From contig JAEWPH010000115.1 in the NCBI GenBank assembly GCA_023460715.1, positions 1 to 64,000 of the forward strand: a DNA stretch of 64,000 nt, written 5' to 3'. Shown one piece after another: positions 9,334 through 17,932 of this stretch. The position numbers were made by a program, and so were the translations under genes. The notes under the pieces were generated by a model. That model was not told where the DNA came from, did not search any database, and saw only the letters and a list, made by a program, of their open reading frames with translations. The first letter of the stretch is position 1. Every line of letters starts with the position of its first letter. The stretch comes from Pseudomonadota bacterium. GTDB lineage: Bacteria > Pseudomonadota > Gammaproteobacteria > Burkholderiales > Burkholderiaceae_C.

Positions 9334-9585
9334 ATGATGTCTTTTCTGGGTGTGCTGCTTGTCGGTTTGGTGGTGGGCTTGCTGGCCCGTGCGATCAAGC
9401 CCGGTGATGACAAGATGGGATGGATCATGACCATCCTGCTCGGCGTGGCAGGTTCGCTTCTGGCGACCTACGTGGGCGTGGCGCTGGGCTGGTACCAGCA
9501 GGGCGAGCCCGCAGGCTGGATCGCGTCCATCGTCGGTGCCATCGTGCTGCTGGTGCTGTACGGCATGCTTCGGCGCAAGTCCTGA
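9334..9585 (+). CDS. GlsB/YeaQ/YmgE family stress-response membrane protein
   Basis: An 83-residue inner-membrane protein with three hydrophobic segments. The family signature is a helix followed by ARAIKPGDD, then a glycine-rich helix (MTILLGVAGSLLATYVG) and a last helix after WIASIVGAIVLLVLYG. Members are induced by stress, and some are called transglycosylase-associated, though no catalysis is established. The start could be 9334 or the next ATG at 9337. The 284 bp upstream (9050-9333) contains no other gene. Confidence 0.9.
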   Translation: MMSFLGVLLVGLVVGLLARAIKPGDDKMGWIMTILLGVAGSLLATYVGVALGWYQQGEPAGWIASIVGAIVLLVLYGMLRRKS

Positions 9586-9620
9586 CCGGCTGATCCCCTT
9601 CAGCCAAGACCCCGGCCGCC

Positions 9621-10136
9621 ATGGCCCTGCGCGCCCGCCCCATCCCGTCGCACGTCCTCGCAGAGGGCGATTCGGCGCTGGAAGCCGCCATCGACCGCAG
9701 CCGCCGGCTACTGCACCGGCGGGCACTGATCGCGTCCGTCGCCAGTGCCGTGCCGGTGCCCGGGCTGGACTGGGCGGTGGATGCCGCCCTGCTTTCGCGC
9801 CTGATTCCCCAGATCAATACCGAGTTCGGCCTGACGCCCGCGCAGATCGACCGGCTCACGCCGCACAAGCGCGAACAGGTGCAGAAGGCGGTGTCGATGG
9901 TGGGCTCGGTCCTGATCGGCAAGTTCATCACCCGGGAGTTGATCCTGCGGGCCACCCAGGCCGTCGGCGTGCGGCTGACCGCCAAGCAAGCTGCCAAGTA
10001 CGTGCCTATCGCCGGCCAAGCCGTTTCGGCGGCGCTGGGCTACGCCACCATGCGCTACCTGGGCGAGCAGCACCTGCGCGACTGCGTTCAGGTCGCCAAG
10101 GCCGCACAACTGACTCTGCCGGCACCCCGCGCCTGA
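9621..10136 (+). CDS. DUF697/YcjF-like membrane-associated protein
   Basis: A 171-residue protein. After a polar N-terminus come hydrophobic helices with ALIASVASAVPVPGLDWAVD and, later, KYVPIAGQAVSAALGYATMRYLG, the Pro-Gly-centred pattern of DUF697-type domains that accompany or follow GTPase-like proteins (YcjX/YcjF). No GTPase partner is encoded next door. It lies 35 bp after the GlsB-like gene and may be cotranscribed. Its role is unknown and the family assignment is by pattern only. Confidence 0.65.
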   Translation: MALRARPIPSHVLAEGDSALEAAIDRSRRLLHRRALIASVASAVPVPGLDWAVDAALLSRLIPQINTEFGLTPAQIDRLTPHKREQVQKAVSMVGSVLIGKFITRELILRATQAVGVRLTAKQAAKYVPIAGQAVSAALGYATMRYLGEQHLRDCVQVAKAAQLTLPAPRA

Positions 10137-10195
10137 CCGGCGTTGCGCGATGCCGGACCGCGGCCGACGCCCGGCGCAGCGGCACAATCGCCGCC

Positions 10196-13000
10196 ATGCG
10201 CTCGCCTGTATCGCCTGCCCCCATGGACTCCCCTGAGCGCGCCGCCGCAGTAGCCGCGTGGGTGGAGGCGCTGCGCCGGCAGGCCAACGCCGCCGAGCTG
10301 CAACAGCTGCCCCCGCTGACCGAGGCCGAAGCGGCCCGGGCCATGGCAGTTCTGCGCGCAGGCGGCGCGGGCGAGGTGTCGGCGCAAACGCCTGCGCCTT
10401 CGGGAGCGGATGCCGGCGACGGCGCGGTGCCCGGCCGGTTCCGCCCCCGCCTCACCTTGATGACCCTGACCCGCGGCGATGGGCTGCTGGGCGTGCGAGC
10501 CCACGGCCGCATCGGACCGCGGGCCGATGCCGTCACGCTGGCCTCCGTTGACTGGACCTACCGCACCGACGCCGGCCACACCTGGGAGGCGCCCGCCCCC
10601 ACCACCGTGCTCAACAGCCGACCGGCGGCGGAGCAAGAGCTGTTCGACACGGGCGGGCCCGTGGTCCGCCTGCTGCGCGACCTGGCCGCCGAGAGCGATG
10701 CCCTCGACCGCCTCTGGGCGCTGGGCTTGGCGCCCGTGGACCCGTCCCATCTGCAATGGCGCCATCGCGAGATGGGCGCGACCCTGGGCCCGGTATGGAC
10801 GCTGCCGCAGGAGGCGCACTTCGGCGACTTCTGGGCCGACCAGATCCCGCGATTGCGCGCGGAGGGCTGGGCCGTGGTCGTATGCCCCGGCTTCGCGCAC
10901 CTGAGCGTGCCGGTGCAGCGCTGGAAGCTGCTGCTCGCTGCGGACACCGGCGAGGTCGTCGGCCGCGAGGTGGCAGGCGACCTGGCCCCCCCGGATCGCC
11001 CCGTGCAGAAGCTGCGCCTGCCCGAGCGCGAAGGCGCCTGGCTGCTGACCCTGGGCGTGGAAATCGACGGCGAGAGCCTCGACCTGGCTCCTCTGTTGGC
11101 CGATCTGCTGCAGCGCGATCCACGCTGGCTCGATGCCCGCGAAATGGCCGCCATCAGCGATGACGCCACGATCCGCCTGCGCGCTCCCGGCGGGCGCCGC
11201 ATCGACGCGCCAGCGGCACCGCTCAAGGCCATCGTCGGCGCCATGGTGGACCTACTCACCGACCCTCTGCGCCGCCAGCGCCGTGACGGCGATCCGCTGC
11301 GGCTGGGCGCCTGGGAAGCCCGCCGCATCGAGGCGTTGCGCGCCGGCCTCTTGCAGGCGCACCGGGTGGACGCCCACAACGCCTGGCAATTGCAGGGCGA
11401 GGCCGGCCTGGCCGCCCTGGCCCGGCGCCTGCAGGCCCTGGGCGGCCCGCAGCCTGTGGCGCAACCCCAGGGCCTGTCGGTCACCCTGCGCCCCTACCAG
11501 TTGGAAGGCCTGGCCTGGCTGCAGTACCTGCGGGCCCAGCGCCTGGGCGGCATCCTGGCCGACGACATGGGCCTGGGCAAGACCGCGCAGGCCCTGGCCC
11601 ATGTGCTGGTGGAAAAGGAAGCCGGCCGCCTGCGCGCGCCGGCCCTGGTCGTGGTGCCCACCTCGCTGCTGTTCAACTGGCAGGCCGAGGCGGCACGCAT
11701 GGCGCCCGGCCTGCGCGTGCTCACGCTGCACGGCCCTGCGCGCGCGGCGCGGTACGCGCAGATCGCCCAGCACGACCTGGTGCTGACCACCTACCCCCTG
11801 CTGTGGCGCGACGCGGACGCCCTGGCCGAACAGCGCTTCCATCTGCTGATCCTGGACGAGGCGCAGATGGTCAAGAACGCCGGCAGCCGCAGCGCCCGCG
11901 CGCTGCGCCGGCTGCAGGCCAGCCACCCGCTGTGCCTGACCGGTACGCCGCTGGAGAACCATCTGGGCGAGCTGTGGGCGCAGTTCGACTTCCTGATGCC
12001 CGGCTTTCTGGGCGATGCGCGCAGCTTTGCCCAGCGCTGGCGCAAGCCCATCGAAGAGAACGGCGAAACCCTGCGCGCCCAGCTGCTGGCGCAGCGCGTG
12101 CGCCCATTCATCCTGCGCCGTCGCAAGCAGGACGTGGCCACCGAACTGCCGCCGCGCACCGAGGTGCTGCAACGCGTGCAGCTGCAGGGCCGCCAGCGCG
12201 CGCTGTACGAGGCCGTGCGCACCAGCGTGGACCAGCAGGTGCGCCGCGTGCTGGAGCGACAGGCGTTCGACGGCGCGCAGATCGCCGTCCTGGACGCGCT
12301 GCTCAAGCTGCGCCAGGTCTGCTGCGACCCGCGCCTGGTCAAGGGTGCGCCCGTCCATCCCCAGACAGAACGCGCCAAGCTGGAGCTGCTGGCCGACCTG
12401 CTGCTCGCCCTGCTCGCCGAAGGCCGCCGCGTGCTGGTGTTCTCGCAGTTCACCGAACTGCTGGCGCTGGTGGCCGAGCAGATGGACGCGCAGGGTCTGC
12501 CCCACTTGATGCTCACCGGCCAGACGCCGCCGGGCCAGCGCGGTGCCGTGGTGCGGCGCTTCCAGGCCCGGGGCGACGACGGTGCGCCCGTGCTGCTCAT
12601 CAGTCTGAAGGCCGGCGGCACGGGCCTGAACCTCACCGCCGCCGACACCGTGATCCACCTCGACCCCTGGTGGAACCCGGCCGTGCAGGAGCAGGCCACG
12701 GCACGCGCCCACCGCATCGGGCAGGACCAGCCCGTGTTCGTCTACACCCTGGTGGTGGAGGGCAGCATCGAGGAACGCATGCTGGAACTGCAGGCCCGCA
12801 AGCAGGCCCTGGCCAGCGGCGTGCTGGGCCACGACGCTGACGGCGCCGCCAAGTTCAGCGAAGACGACCTGAATGCCCTGCTCGCCCCGCTGGCCGAGCC
12901 ACGCGACAACCCCCTCGCGATGCCCGGCGAGGGCGATACGCGCTGGGGCAGCACCGGCCAGCGCCGGCCGCGTGCCCCGCTGCATGGTGGAGGTGGTTAG
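10196..13000 (+). CDS. SNF2-family DEAD/DEAH-type helicase/translocase
   Basis: A 934-residue double-stranded DNA translocase of the bacterial SNF2 (HepA/RapA-like) group. The first 430 or so residues are a poorly conserved N-terminal region without a visible SWIM zinc finger. The motor follows: Walker A in DDMGLGKTAQ near 458, Walker B as LDEAQ near 553, motif III in LTGTPLENHLGELW, then the C-terminal RecA domain with SLKAGGTGLNL and QATARAHRIGQ near 830. ATG 10196 is used; the longer opening to 9536 overlaps the previous gene. The family remodels protein-DNA complexes in transcription, repair or defence. It is followed, after a repeat, by an EVE-domain gene on the same strand. Confidence 0.9.
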   Translation: MRSPVSPAPMDSPERAAAVAAWVEALRRQANAAELQQLPPLTEAEAARAMAVLRAGGAGEVSAQTPAPSGADAGDGAVPGRFRPRLTLMTLTRGDGLLGVRAHGRIGPRADAVTLASVDWTYRTDAGHTWEAPAPTTVLNSRPAAEQELFDTGGPVVRLLRDLAAESDALDRLWALGLAPVDPSHLQWRHREMGATLGPVWTLPQEAHFGDFWADQIPRLRAEGWAVVVCPGFAHLSVPVQRWKLLLAADTGEVVGREVAGDLAPPDRPVQKLRLPEREGAWLLTLGVEIDGESLDLAPLLADLLQRDPRWLDAREMAAISDDATIRLRAPGGRRIDAPAAPLKAIVGAMVDLLTDPLRRQRRDGDPLRLGAWEARRIEALRAGLLQAHRVDAHNAWQLQGEAGLAALARRLQALGGPQPVAQPQGLSVTLRPYQLEGLAWLQYLRAQRLGGILADDMGLGKTAQALAHVLVEKEAGRLRAPALVVVPTSLLFNWQAEAARMAPGLRVLTLHGPARAARYAQIAQHDLVLTTYPLLWRDADALAEQRFHLLILDEAQMVKNAGSRSARALRRLQASHPLCLTGTPLENHLGELWAQFDFLMPGFLGDARSFAQRWRKPIEENGETLRAQLLAQRVRPFILRRRKQDVATELPPRTEVLQRVQLQGRQRALYEAVRTSVDQQVRRVLERQAFDGAQIAVLDALLKLRQVCCDPRLVKGAPVHPQTERAKLELLADLLLALLAEGRRVLVFSQFTELLALVAEQMDAQGLPHLMLTGQTPPGQRGAVVRRFQARGDDGAPVLLISLKAGGTGLNLTAADTVIHLDPWWNPAVQEQATARAHRIGQDQPVFVYTLVVEGSIEERMLELQARKQALASGVLGHDADGAAKFSEDDLNALLAPLAEPRDNPLAMPGEGDTRWGSTGQRRPRAPLHGGGG

Positions 13001-13037
13001 CGTAGGCACGGCGGCTACGGGTGCCGCCCTCTCTCTA

Positions 13038-13106
13038 TTCAAGCCTTAAAGCCTTTTTGGCCTGCAGCGCTTTATTCATCAGCGCATACAGCTACAAAAC
13101 ATATAG
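13038..13106. repeat. Intergenic palindrome copy (AGCGC/AGCTAC type)
   Basis: The copy reads TTCAAGCC, a spacer, TTGGCCTGCAGCGC, TTTATTCATC, AGCGCATACAGCTAC and ATATAG. It matches 20908-20969 and 15638-15697 in the same order and orientation and lies between the SNF2 and EVE genes. Confidence 0.75.
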
Positions 13107-13210
13107 CAATGCAATCGCGCGGCACTTGGGTTGCCTGCCGGGTACTACGCACCCACCGTCCGCGCATCCTGCTGCGGTTTCACCTCCCCATCCTTTGCCA
13201 GAATGGCGCC

Positions 13211-13717
13211 ATGCCCCACGCCGACCCGTCTTCGCCCGCCGCTGCATCCCCCCTGCGCCCCGTCCGCCACTGGCTCATGAAATCCGAGCCCGACGAATGC
13301 TCCATCGACGACACCCTGGCCGCGCCCGATGCGACCGTGCCCTGGACCGGCGTGCGCAACTACCAGGCGCGCAATTTCATGCGCGACGAGATGCAGGTGG
13401 GCGACGGCGTGCTGTTCTACCACTCCAGTTGCCCCCAGTCCGGCATTGCCGGCATCGCCCGCGTGGCGTCCACCACCCGCCCCGATCCCACGCAGTTCGA
13501 CCCCGCTTCGCCCTATTACGACCCCAAGTCCGCACCCGAAGCCCCCCGCTGGCTGCTGCTCGACGTGCAGGCCCTGCGCAAGACACGGCTCATTCCCCTG
13601 GCCGAGCTGCGCGCCACGCCGGCGCTGGCAGGGTTGCGCATTCTCCAGAAGGGCAGCCGGCTGTCGATCACGCCCGTGGAAGCGGCCGAATGGCAGTTGA
13701 TCGAACAGATGGGATGA
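13211..13717 (+). CDS. EVE domain-containing protein
   Basis: A 168-residue protein that is nearly all EVE domain, a PUA-related fold that binds modified bases in DNA or RNA. Signature segments are HWLMKSEPDECSIDD at the start, WTGVRNYQARNFMRDEM, and GDGVLFYHSSC with a following GIAGIARV. It is close to thymocyte nuclear protein 1 homologues found in many proteobacteria. ATG 13211 gives a short Ser/Pro-rich leader; a start closer to MKSEPDE (13277) is possible. The preceding gene is a SNF2 translocase. Some EVE proteins occur in defence loci, but this stand-alone type is also common in ordinary genomes. Confidence 0.88.
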   Translation: MPHADPSSPAAASPLRPVRHWLMKSEPDECSIDDTLAAPDATVPWTGVRNYQARNFMRDEMQVGDGVLFYHSSCPQSGIAGIARVASTTRPDPTQFDPASPYYDPKSAPEAPRWLLLDVQALRKTRLIPLAELRATPALAGLRILQKGSRLSITPVEAAEWQLIEQMG

Positions 13718-13964
13718 CCCAAGCGGAAGCGCCGTTGCGCGCGGCGTTGGCGTGGTTGCCCCAGGCCTTCGCCCGGCGCCCCCGCCGGATGGCGCTGCCC
13801 CGCGCAAGCCTCCGCGCCCCTGCTCGACAGTGGGGACAGCAAATGTAAGAAGGCTTGCGATGCCCCAACGAACGGGTAAGGTGGCTGCTCGTCGTCAGCG
13901 CTGGGTAACGACGCCCGGCTGTGTGCTTCCGCTGCCCCTGGAGGGCAGCTCACAAGGGCCCAGC

Positions 13965-14189
13965 ATGGACTTTCCTCTTCTGCAAGCCGCTGCCGCCAGG
14001 CAGCCGCTGTTTCTCCACCGGCCCGACGAAGTCCGCGCCTTCGAGGACATGCGCAGCAAAGGCCTCGTTGCGGGAACCGTACGGGGCGACGGACATGGAA
14101 GACCGTGCGCCGTCCTTTACTGCCTGACGCCCGACGGCCGGGCCTTGCTGGCCATGACCCGGTTCATGGCGACAGCGAGTACGCGGTAG
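13965..14189 (+). CDS. Small hypothetical protein with winged-helix-like C-terminus
   Basis: A 74-residue protein. Its second half (EVRAFEDMRSKGLVAGT...YCLTPDGRALLAMTR) resembles the wing and last helix of small winged-helix proteins, where a helix is followed by a basic hairpin and a T-x-x-G-x-x-L motif. I do not recognise a named family. The start at ATG 13965 is the first one after the non-coding-looking stretch 13718-13964. No Shine-Dalgarno is obvious and the gene may not be expressed. Confidence 0.5.
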   Translation: MDFPLLQAAAARQPLFLHRPDEVRAFEDMRSKGLVAGTVRGDGHGRPCAVLYCLTPDGRALLAMTRFMATASTR

Positions 14190-14375
14190 AGCCGGACGCA
14201 CCTGCGAGCACGTCTGCCAGCCTGCACGCGCCATGGCTGCGGCGGTGGCTGCCGGCCAGCTTGCGGCGAAAGCCTGCTCGCGCGGGCCGCTGTGACTTTC
14301 TTCCTCTGCAAGACCGCCGGCTCCCTGGGGACAGCGCTTGCAGCGGCCCATCTACCCTTCGTCCAGGACCTTCCC

Positions 14376-14630
14376 ATGCCCGACACCCGGCACCCTCATC
14401 CTTCTAGTTCTCGCCTTCCAGCCAAGGCCCCTGGCGCCAGCGACCAGCCGGCCGGCCCGCAAGACGGGCCCGTCGCTCCCATGGCGCCAGGCGACGAGGC
14501 GCCCGAAGGGACGCCGCGCACCGGCGAAGCGCCCTGTCCCGAATGCGGCGGCTCGGGGCAGCGGGGCGGCACGGTGTGCCGCCATTGCGAGGGACAGGGC
14601 GTGGTGACGGTCGGAATCGGTGGGGCGTAG
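14376..14630 (+). CDS. Small DnaJ-type zinc-finger protein
   Basis: An 84-residue protein with a disordered, Pro/Ala/Ser-rich first 55 residues and a C-terminal pair of CxxC motifs: CPECGGSGQRGG followed by CRHCEGQG. This is one CxxCxGxG-type zinc knuckle of the kind repeated in DnaJ, complete enough to bind a single zinc. Stand-alone one-knuckle proteins of this sort are found in betaproteobacteria and have no known role. ATG 14376 is the most likely start; an in-frame opening exists from 14292. It converges on the methyltransferase gene. Confidence 0.65.
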   Translation: MPDTRHPHPSSSRLPAKAPGASDQPAGPQDGPVAPMAPGDEAPEGTPRTGEAPCPECGGSGQRGGTVCRHCEGQGVVTVGIGGA

Positions 14631-14671
14631 CGCAGTTCGGGCGGCCGCAGTGCGCTGCCCTGCACTGCCCA

Positions 14672-15631
14672 TCAAACGCCGCGGAACACCAGCACCTTGA
14701 GCGACCGCTCTTCGTCCACGTCCGCGAACACGGCCGGGTTGGCCACGCGCTCCACGAACTGCAGCTCGGGTGCCAGCTCGCGCACCTGGTCCTGCAGAAA
14801 GGCCGCGCCCAGCTCCGGCGCGTTCAGGCACAGCAGCGCGTGGCCGCCCGGGGCCAGCAGGTCGGGCAGGCGGCGGATCAGGCGGGCGTAGTCCTTGGTG
14901 GCGACGAAGCTGCCCTTCTGGTAGCTGGGCGGGTCGGCGATCACCAGATCGTAGGGGCCGCTGCGGGTGATCTTGCCCCAGGTGCTGAAGACATCGTGGG
15001 CCAGGAAGCTGGCGCCGGCGGTCAGGCCATTGAGCTGGTGGTTCTGCTGGCCGACGGCCATGGCGCCACGGGCCATGTCCACGTTGACCACGTGGCGGGC
15101 GCCGCCCCGCAGCGCCGCAACCGAGAACGCGCAGGTGTAGGCAAACAGGTTCAGCACCTTCATGCCCCGCGATGCGCGCGGCTCCAGGGCCTTGTGCGCG
15201 GCGATGCGCTCGCGCACCCAGCGCCGGCCCTCGCCCATGTCCAGGAACAGGCCGTGGTTCTGGCCGCGGAGCACGTGCACGCGGAACTGCGCGCCCTGCT
15301 CGGTGACGATGTGCGGGTCCGGCACGCTGCCGGCCATCAGGCGGGTGTCGGTACGGCCCTCGATGCGCAGCGCCTCGCCCCGGTGCTGGAAGACCCAGTT
15401 CAGCGGCTCGCCCGCCGGGGCGATCTGCGCCCAGCGGGCCTGCAGCGCCGCCCCGACGGCGGCCAGCTGCTCGTCCGTGGCCGGCGCGAAGCTGGTGGCG
15501 ACGAACACCGGCGGATACGCGTCCAGCGTCCAGGGCTCGCTGCCGGCGTGCATACCGCCCCGGCCGTGGAAGACGCGGCAGGCCTCGGTGGGCAGGGGCA
15601 TGGCCGCGATGGCGTCTAGCAAGGCTTGCAT
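14672..15631 (-). CDS. Class I SAM-dependent rRNA methyltransferase (RlmI/RlmK-like)
   Basis: A 319-residue methyltransferase related to the C-terminal half of RlmKL and to RlmI, which modify 23S rRNA. The SAM-binding motif is VLNLFAYTCAFSVAALRGG near residue 160, the acidic loop is VNVDMARGA, and the catalytic NPPY-like motif is IADPPSYQKGSF near 232. The first 120 residues (GRGGMHAGSEPW, GQNHGLFLDMGEGR) match the RlmI-type OB-like lead. No PUA domain is present. The exact target base cannot be read. It stands alone on its strand. Confidence 0.85.
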   Translation of the reverse strand: MQALLDAIAAMPLPTEACRVFHGRGGMHAGSEPWTLDAYPPVFVATSFAPATDEQLAAVGAALQARWAQIAPAGEPLNWVFQHRGEALRIEGRTDTRLMAGSVPDPHIVTEQGAQFRVHVLRGQNHGLFLDMGEGRRWVRERIAAHKALEPRASRGMKVLNLFAYTCAFSVAALRGGARHVVNVDMARGAMAVGQQNHQLNGLTAGASFLAHDVFSTWGKITRSGPYDLVIADPPSYQKGSFVATKDYARLIRRLPDLLAPGGHALLCLNAPELGAAFLQDQVRELAPELQFVERVANPAVFADVDEERSLKVLVFRGV

Positions 15632-15637
15632 AGGATT

Positions 15638-15697
15638 TCAGGTGTTTTTGGCCTGCAGCGCTTATGCATCAAGCGCAGGCAGCTACTATTTCTATAG
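15638..15697. repeat. Intergenic palindrome copy (AGCGC/AGCTAC type)
   Basis: This copy has TTTTTGGCCTGCAGCGC, TTATGCATCAAGCGC, AGGCAGCTAC and CTATAG, in the same orientation as the copy at 13038. It lies directly upstream of the methyltransferase start. The rest of 15698-15887 shows no gene. Confidence 0.7.
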
Positions 15698-15887
15698 TAC
15701 GGCGAAGGGGCTGCAGCGTGCGGCACCCGCGCCGGCAGGCTGATGGCGTGGGCGGCGGCGAGGGCCGTGGCAGGCCAGCAGACAGGCATGGGGAGCGCGG
15801 ATTATCGGCGCGCCGGGCGGGGCGCCTGAAGGGGAGCCGCCCGTCGCGCACGCCAGCTACGGCGCCCGCGCCTTCAGTCCCTGCGCC

Positions 15888-16949
15888 TCAGGGCAGGTTT
15901 TCGCGAAAGATGACCTGGCTGCGCGGGGTTTCGACCCCTTGCGTCGGCTCGCGGCCGTCGCGCAGGTTGGCGAAGATGCGCACGCAGTTCATCACCGCAC
16001 CCTGCGGGTTCTGCGTGATGACGGCGTCCATGGTGCCGTCGATGAGCAGCCCGCGGGTATCGGGCGTCAGCCCGTGACCGATGAAGACGACTTTGCGGTC
16101 CGGCCCTGCTTCCTTGAGTGCGCGGCCGATGCCCTCGGCCCCGCCGCCGATGTTGTAGATGCCGGCCAGATCGCTGTGCTGCTCCAGCAGGGCGCGGGCC
16201 TGGCGGTAGTTGCGCTCGGCGTCGTCCTGGCCTTCGCGCACGCCCACCACCTGCACCAGCGGAAACTGTTCCTCGAACAGGTGCAGGAAACCCGCCTCGC
16301 GCTCCTCGTGGGCGCGGTAGCGCAGCGAGCCAACGATCATGGCCACCCGGGCCTGGCGGCTCTGGGCCAGCGGGCCCATGAAGCGCGCGATCAGGTAGGC
16401 CGCTGTGCGGCCTGCCGCCCGGTTGTCCAATCCCACATAGGCCACGCGGCGCGAGTTGGACAGGTCCGAAATCAGCGTCACCGTGGGCACGCCCTGCTCG
16501 GCCAACTGCGCCACGGCTTCGCGCACCACGGGATGCTCCAGGGCCATGAAGGCGATGCCATCGCAGCGCTTGCCGTAGTGCAGCAGCGCCCGCGCCAGCG
16601 CCTCGGGGTTGAAGCTCTCGATGTACGCCGCCTGGCAGCGCACGTTGAACGGCGCCCAGTGGTCCTGCGCGTAGCCGATCACGTCGCCCAGCATCTGCAG
16701 AAAGCGGTTGCTGCCCTCGGGGATCAGCACCATCAGGCGCAATGGCTGGGGCTGCAGTGCGGCATGCAGTTCGGCCTGCGGCAGATAGCCCAGCGTGGCC
16801 GCCGCCTGCAGCACGCGCTGCACCGTCGCACTGCGCACGCCGGGGCGCTGGTTCAGCACCCGGTCGACCGTGGCCGTGGAGACGCCCGACAGCTGCGCGA
16901 TGTCAGGAATACGGGGACTGCGGGGATGGGAGGCCATGGATGAATCCAT
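15888..16949 (-). CDS. LacI-family transcriptional regulator
   Basis: A 353-residue repressor-type regulator. The N-terminal helix-turn-helix is IPDIAQLSGVSTATVDRVLN (about residues 15-34), followed by a hinge and a periplasmic-binding-protein-like sensor domain of the sugar-binding type 4 group (PEGSNRFLQMLGD...GLDNRAAGRTAAYLIARF...GGGAEGIGRAL). It is divergent from the ABC importer/RLP cluster at 17194-23576 and so probably controls it in response to a sugar or sugar acid. Starts at 16949 or 16937 (MASHPRSP) are both possible; neither has a strong Shine-Dalgarno. The gene is within a palindromic operator candidate at its own 5' end. Confidence 0.9.
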   Translation of the reverse strand: MDSSMASHPRSPRIPDIAQLSGVSTATVDRVLNQRPGVRSATVQRVLQAAATLGYLPQAELHAALQPQPLRLMVLIPEGSNRFLQMLGDVIGYAQDHWAPFNVRCQAAYIESFNPEALARALLHYGKRCDGIAFMALEHPVVREAVAQLAEQGVPTVTLISDLSNSRRVAYVGLDNRAAGRTAAYLIARFMGPLAQSRQARVAMIVGSLRYRAHEEREAGFLHLFEEQFPLVQVVGVREGQDDAERNYRQARALLEQHSDLAGIYNIGGGAEGIGRALKEAGPDRKVVFIGHGLTPDTRGLLIDGTMDAVITQNPQGAVMNCVRIFANLRDGREPTQGVETPRSQVIFRENLP

Positions 16950-17028
16950 CAAAAACCATCAATTCCGAAGTTGGCATTTGATGGATTCTGCGGATACTAT
17001 CACTCTCAAATCGATGCGATAAAGCATC
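16942..17028. promoter_or_regulatory. Candidate LacI-type operator region
   Basis: A perfect 12-bp inverted repeat, GAATCCATCAAA (16942-16953) and TTTGATGGATTC (16977-16988), overlaps the start of the regulator gene, with a further CCATCAA half site between the arms. A second inverted repeat, GATGC/GCATC (17013-17017 and 17024-17028), is followed by CAAATC and shares the CATCAAA half-site. The position in the divergent region suits auto-repression and control of the importer cluster. Binding is inferred. Confidence 0.6.
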
Positions 17029-17193
17029 AAATCAAATCAATACAAACCCTGAGTCGCGGCGGCAGGCACCGATCGCGGCAGGAGACAAGCCATGGCCGTT
17101 TTCCCCCTCCCCATCTCGAAATGGCGGTGCCCGCAGGGCATGCCGCAGTCTGCCCAGGCCGCCGCCGGTTGCTGACGCACCAGCGCCCTGCCC

Positions 17194-17886
17194 ATGACCT
17201 ACGAGTTCGACTTCGCCAGCGTGCTGGCCCAATGGCCCCAGTTCGCCGAGGGCGCCTGGATGACCATCCTGCTGTCCTTCCCCGCCACCGTGATCGGCTT
17301 CGTCGGCGGCACCTTGCTCGCCATCGGCCGCCGCAGCGAGCGGCGCGGCCTGGCCCGGGTCTGCGGTGCCTATGTGGAAGTTCTGCGCAACACGCCCCTG
17401 CTGGTGCAGGTGTTCCTGGTGTTCTTCGGCCTGGCCAGCCTGGGCTGGAAGGTGCCGGCCTTTGCGGCGGCGCTGCTCACGCTGGTGATGAACGTGGCCG
17501 CCTATTCCTGCGAAATCATGCGTGCCGGCATGGACTCCATCCACAAGGGCCAGATCGAGGCCGCCGAGTGCCTGGGGCTCACGCGCCGGCAGGTGTACTG
17601 GCATGTGGTGCTGCGCCCGGCGATGGAGAAGGTCTACCCCGCGCTCACCAGCCAGTTCGTGCTGCTGATGCTGGCCTCGTCCATCACCTCGCAGATCTCG
17701 GTGGAAGAGCTCACCGCCATCGCCGCCCGCGTGCAGTCCGAGACCTTCCGCCCGTTCGAGGCCTACATCCTGGTGGCCGTCGCTTACCTCGCCCTGTCGC
17801 TGCTCATGCGCCTGGGCCTGTGGCTGTTCGGCCAGATCGTGTTCACGCGCCAGCGCAAGCTGGGCGCCTCCGGAGGCATGCGATGA
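17194..17886 (+). CDS. Polar amino acid-type ABC transporter permease 1
   Basis: A 230-residue inner-membrane permease of the HisM/GlnP/ArtQ family, with five or so membrane spans. The EAA loop is AAECLGLTRRQVYWHVVLRPAM and the N-terminal conserved stretch is EVLRNTPLLVQVFLVFFGL, both diagnostic of this family. It is the first gene of the cluster, 244 bp from the divergent regulator. Together with the next permease it would form a heterodimeric channel. The family normally moves amino acids, but some members carry opines and other small acids. Confidence 0.92.
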   Translation: MTYEFDFASVLAQWPQFAEGAWMTILLSFPATVIGFVGGTLLAIGRRSERRGLARVCGAYVEVLRNTPLLVQVFLVFFGLASLGWKVPAFAAALLTLVMNVAAYSCEIMRAGMDSIHKGQIEAAECLGLTRRQVYWHVVLRPAMEKVYPALTSQFVLLMLASSITSQISVEELTAIAARVQSETFRPFEAYILVAVAYLALSLLMRLGLWLFGQIVFTRQRKLGASGGMR

Positions 17887-17932
17887 CATCCCGCCCGTTC
17901 CCCTTTTCTCCATCCCACAGCGAGGTGCGCCC

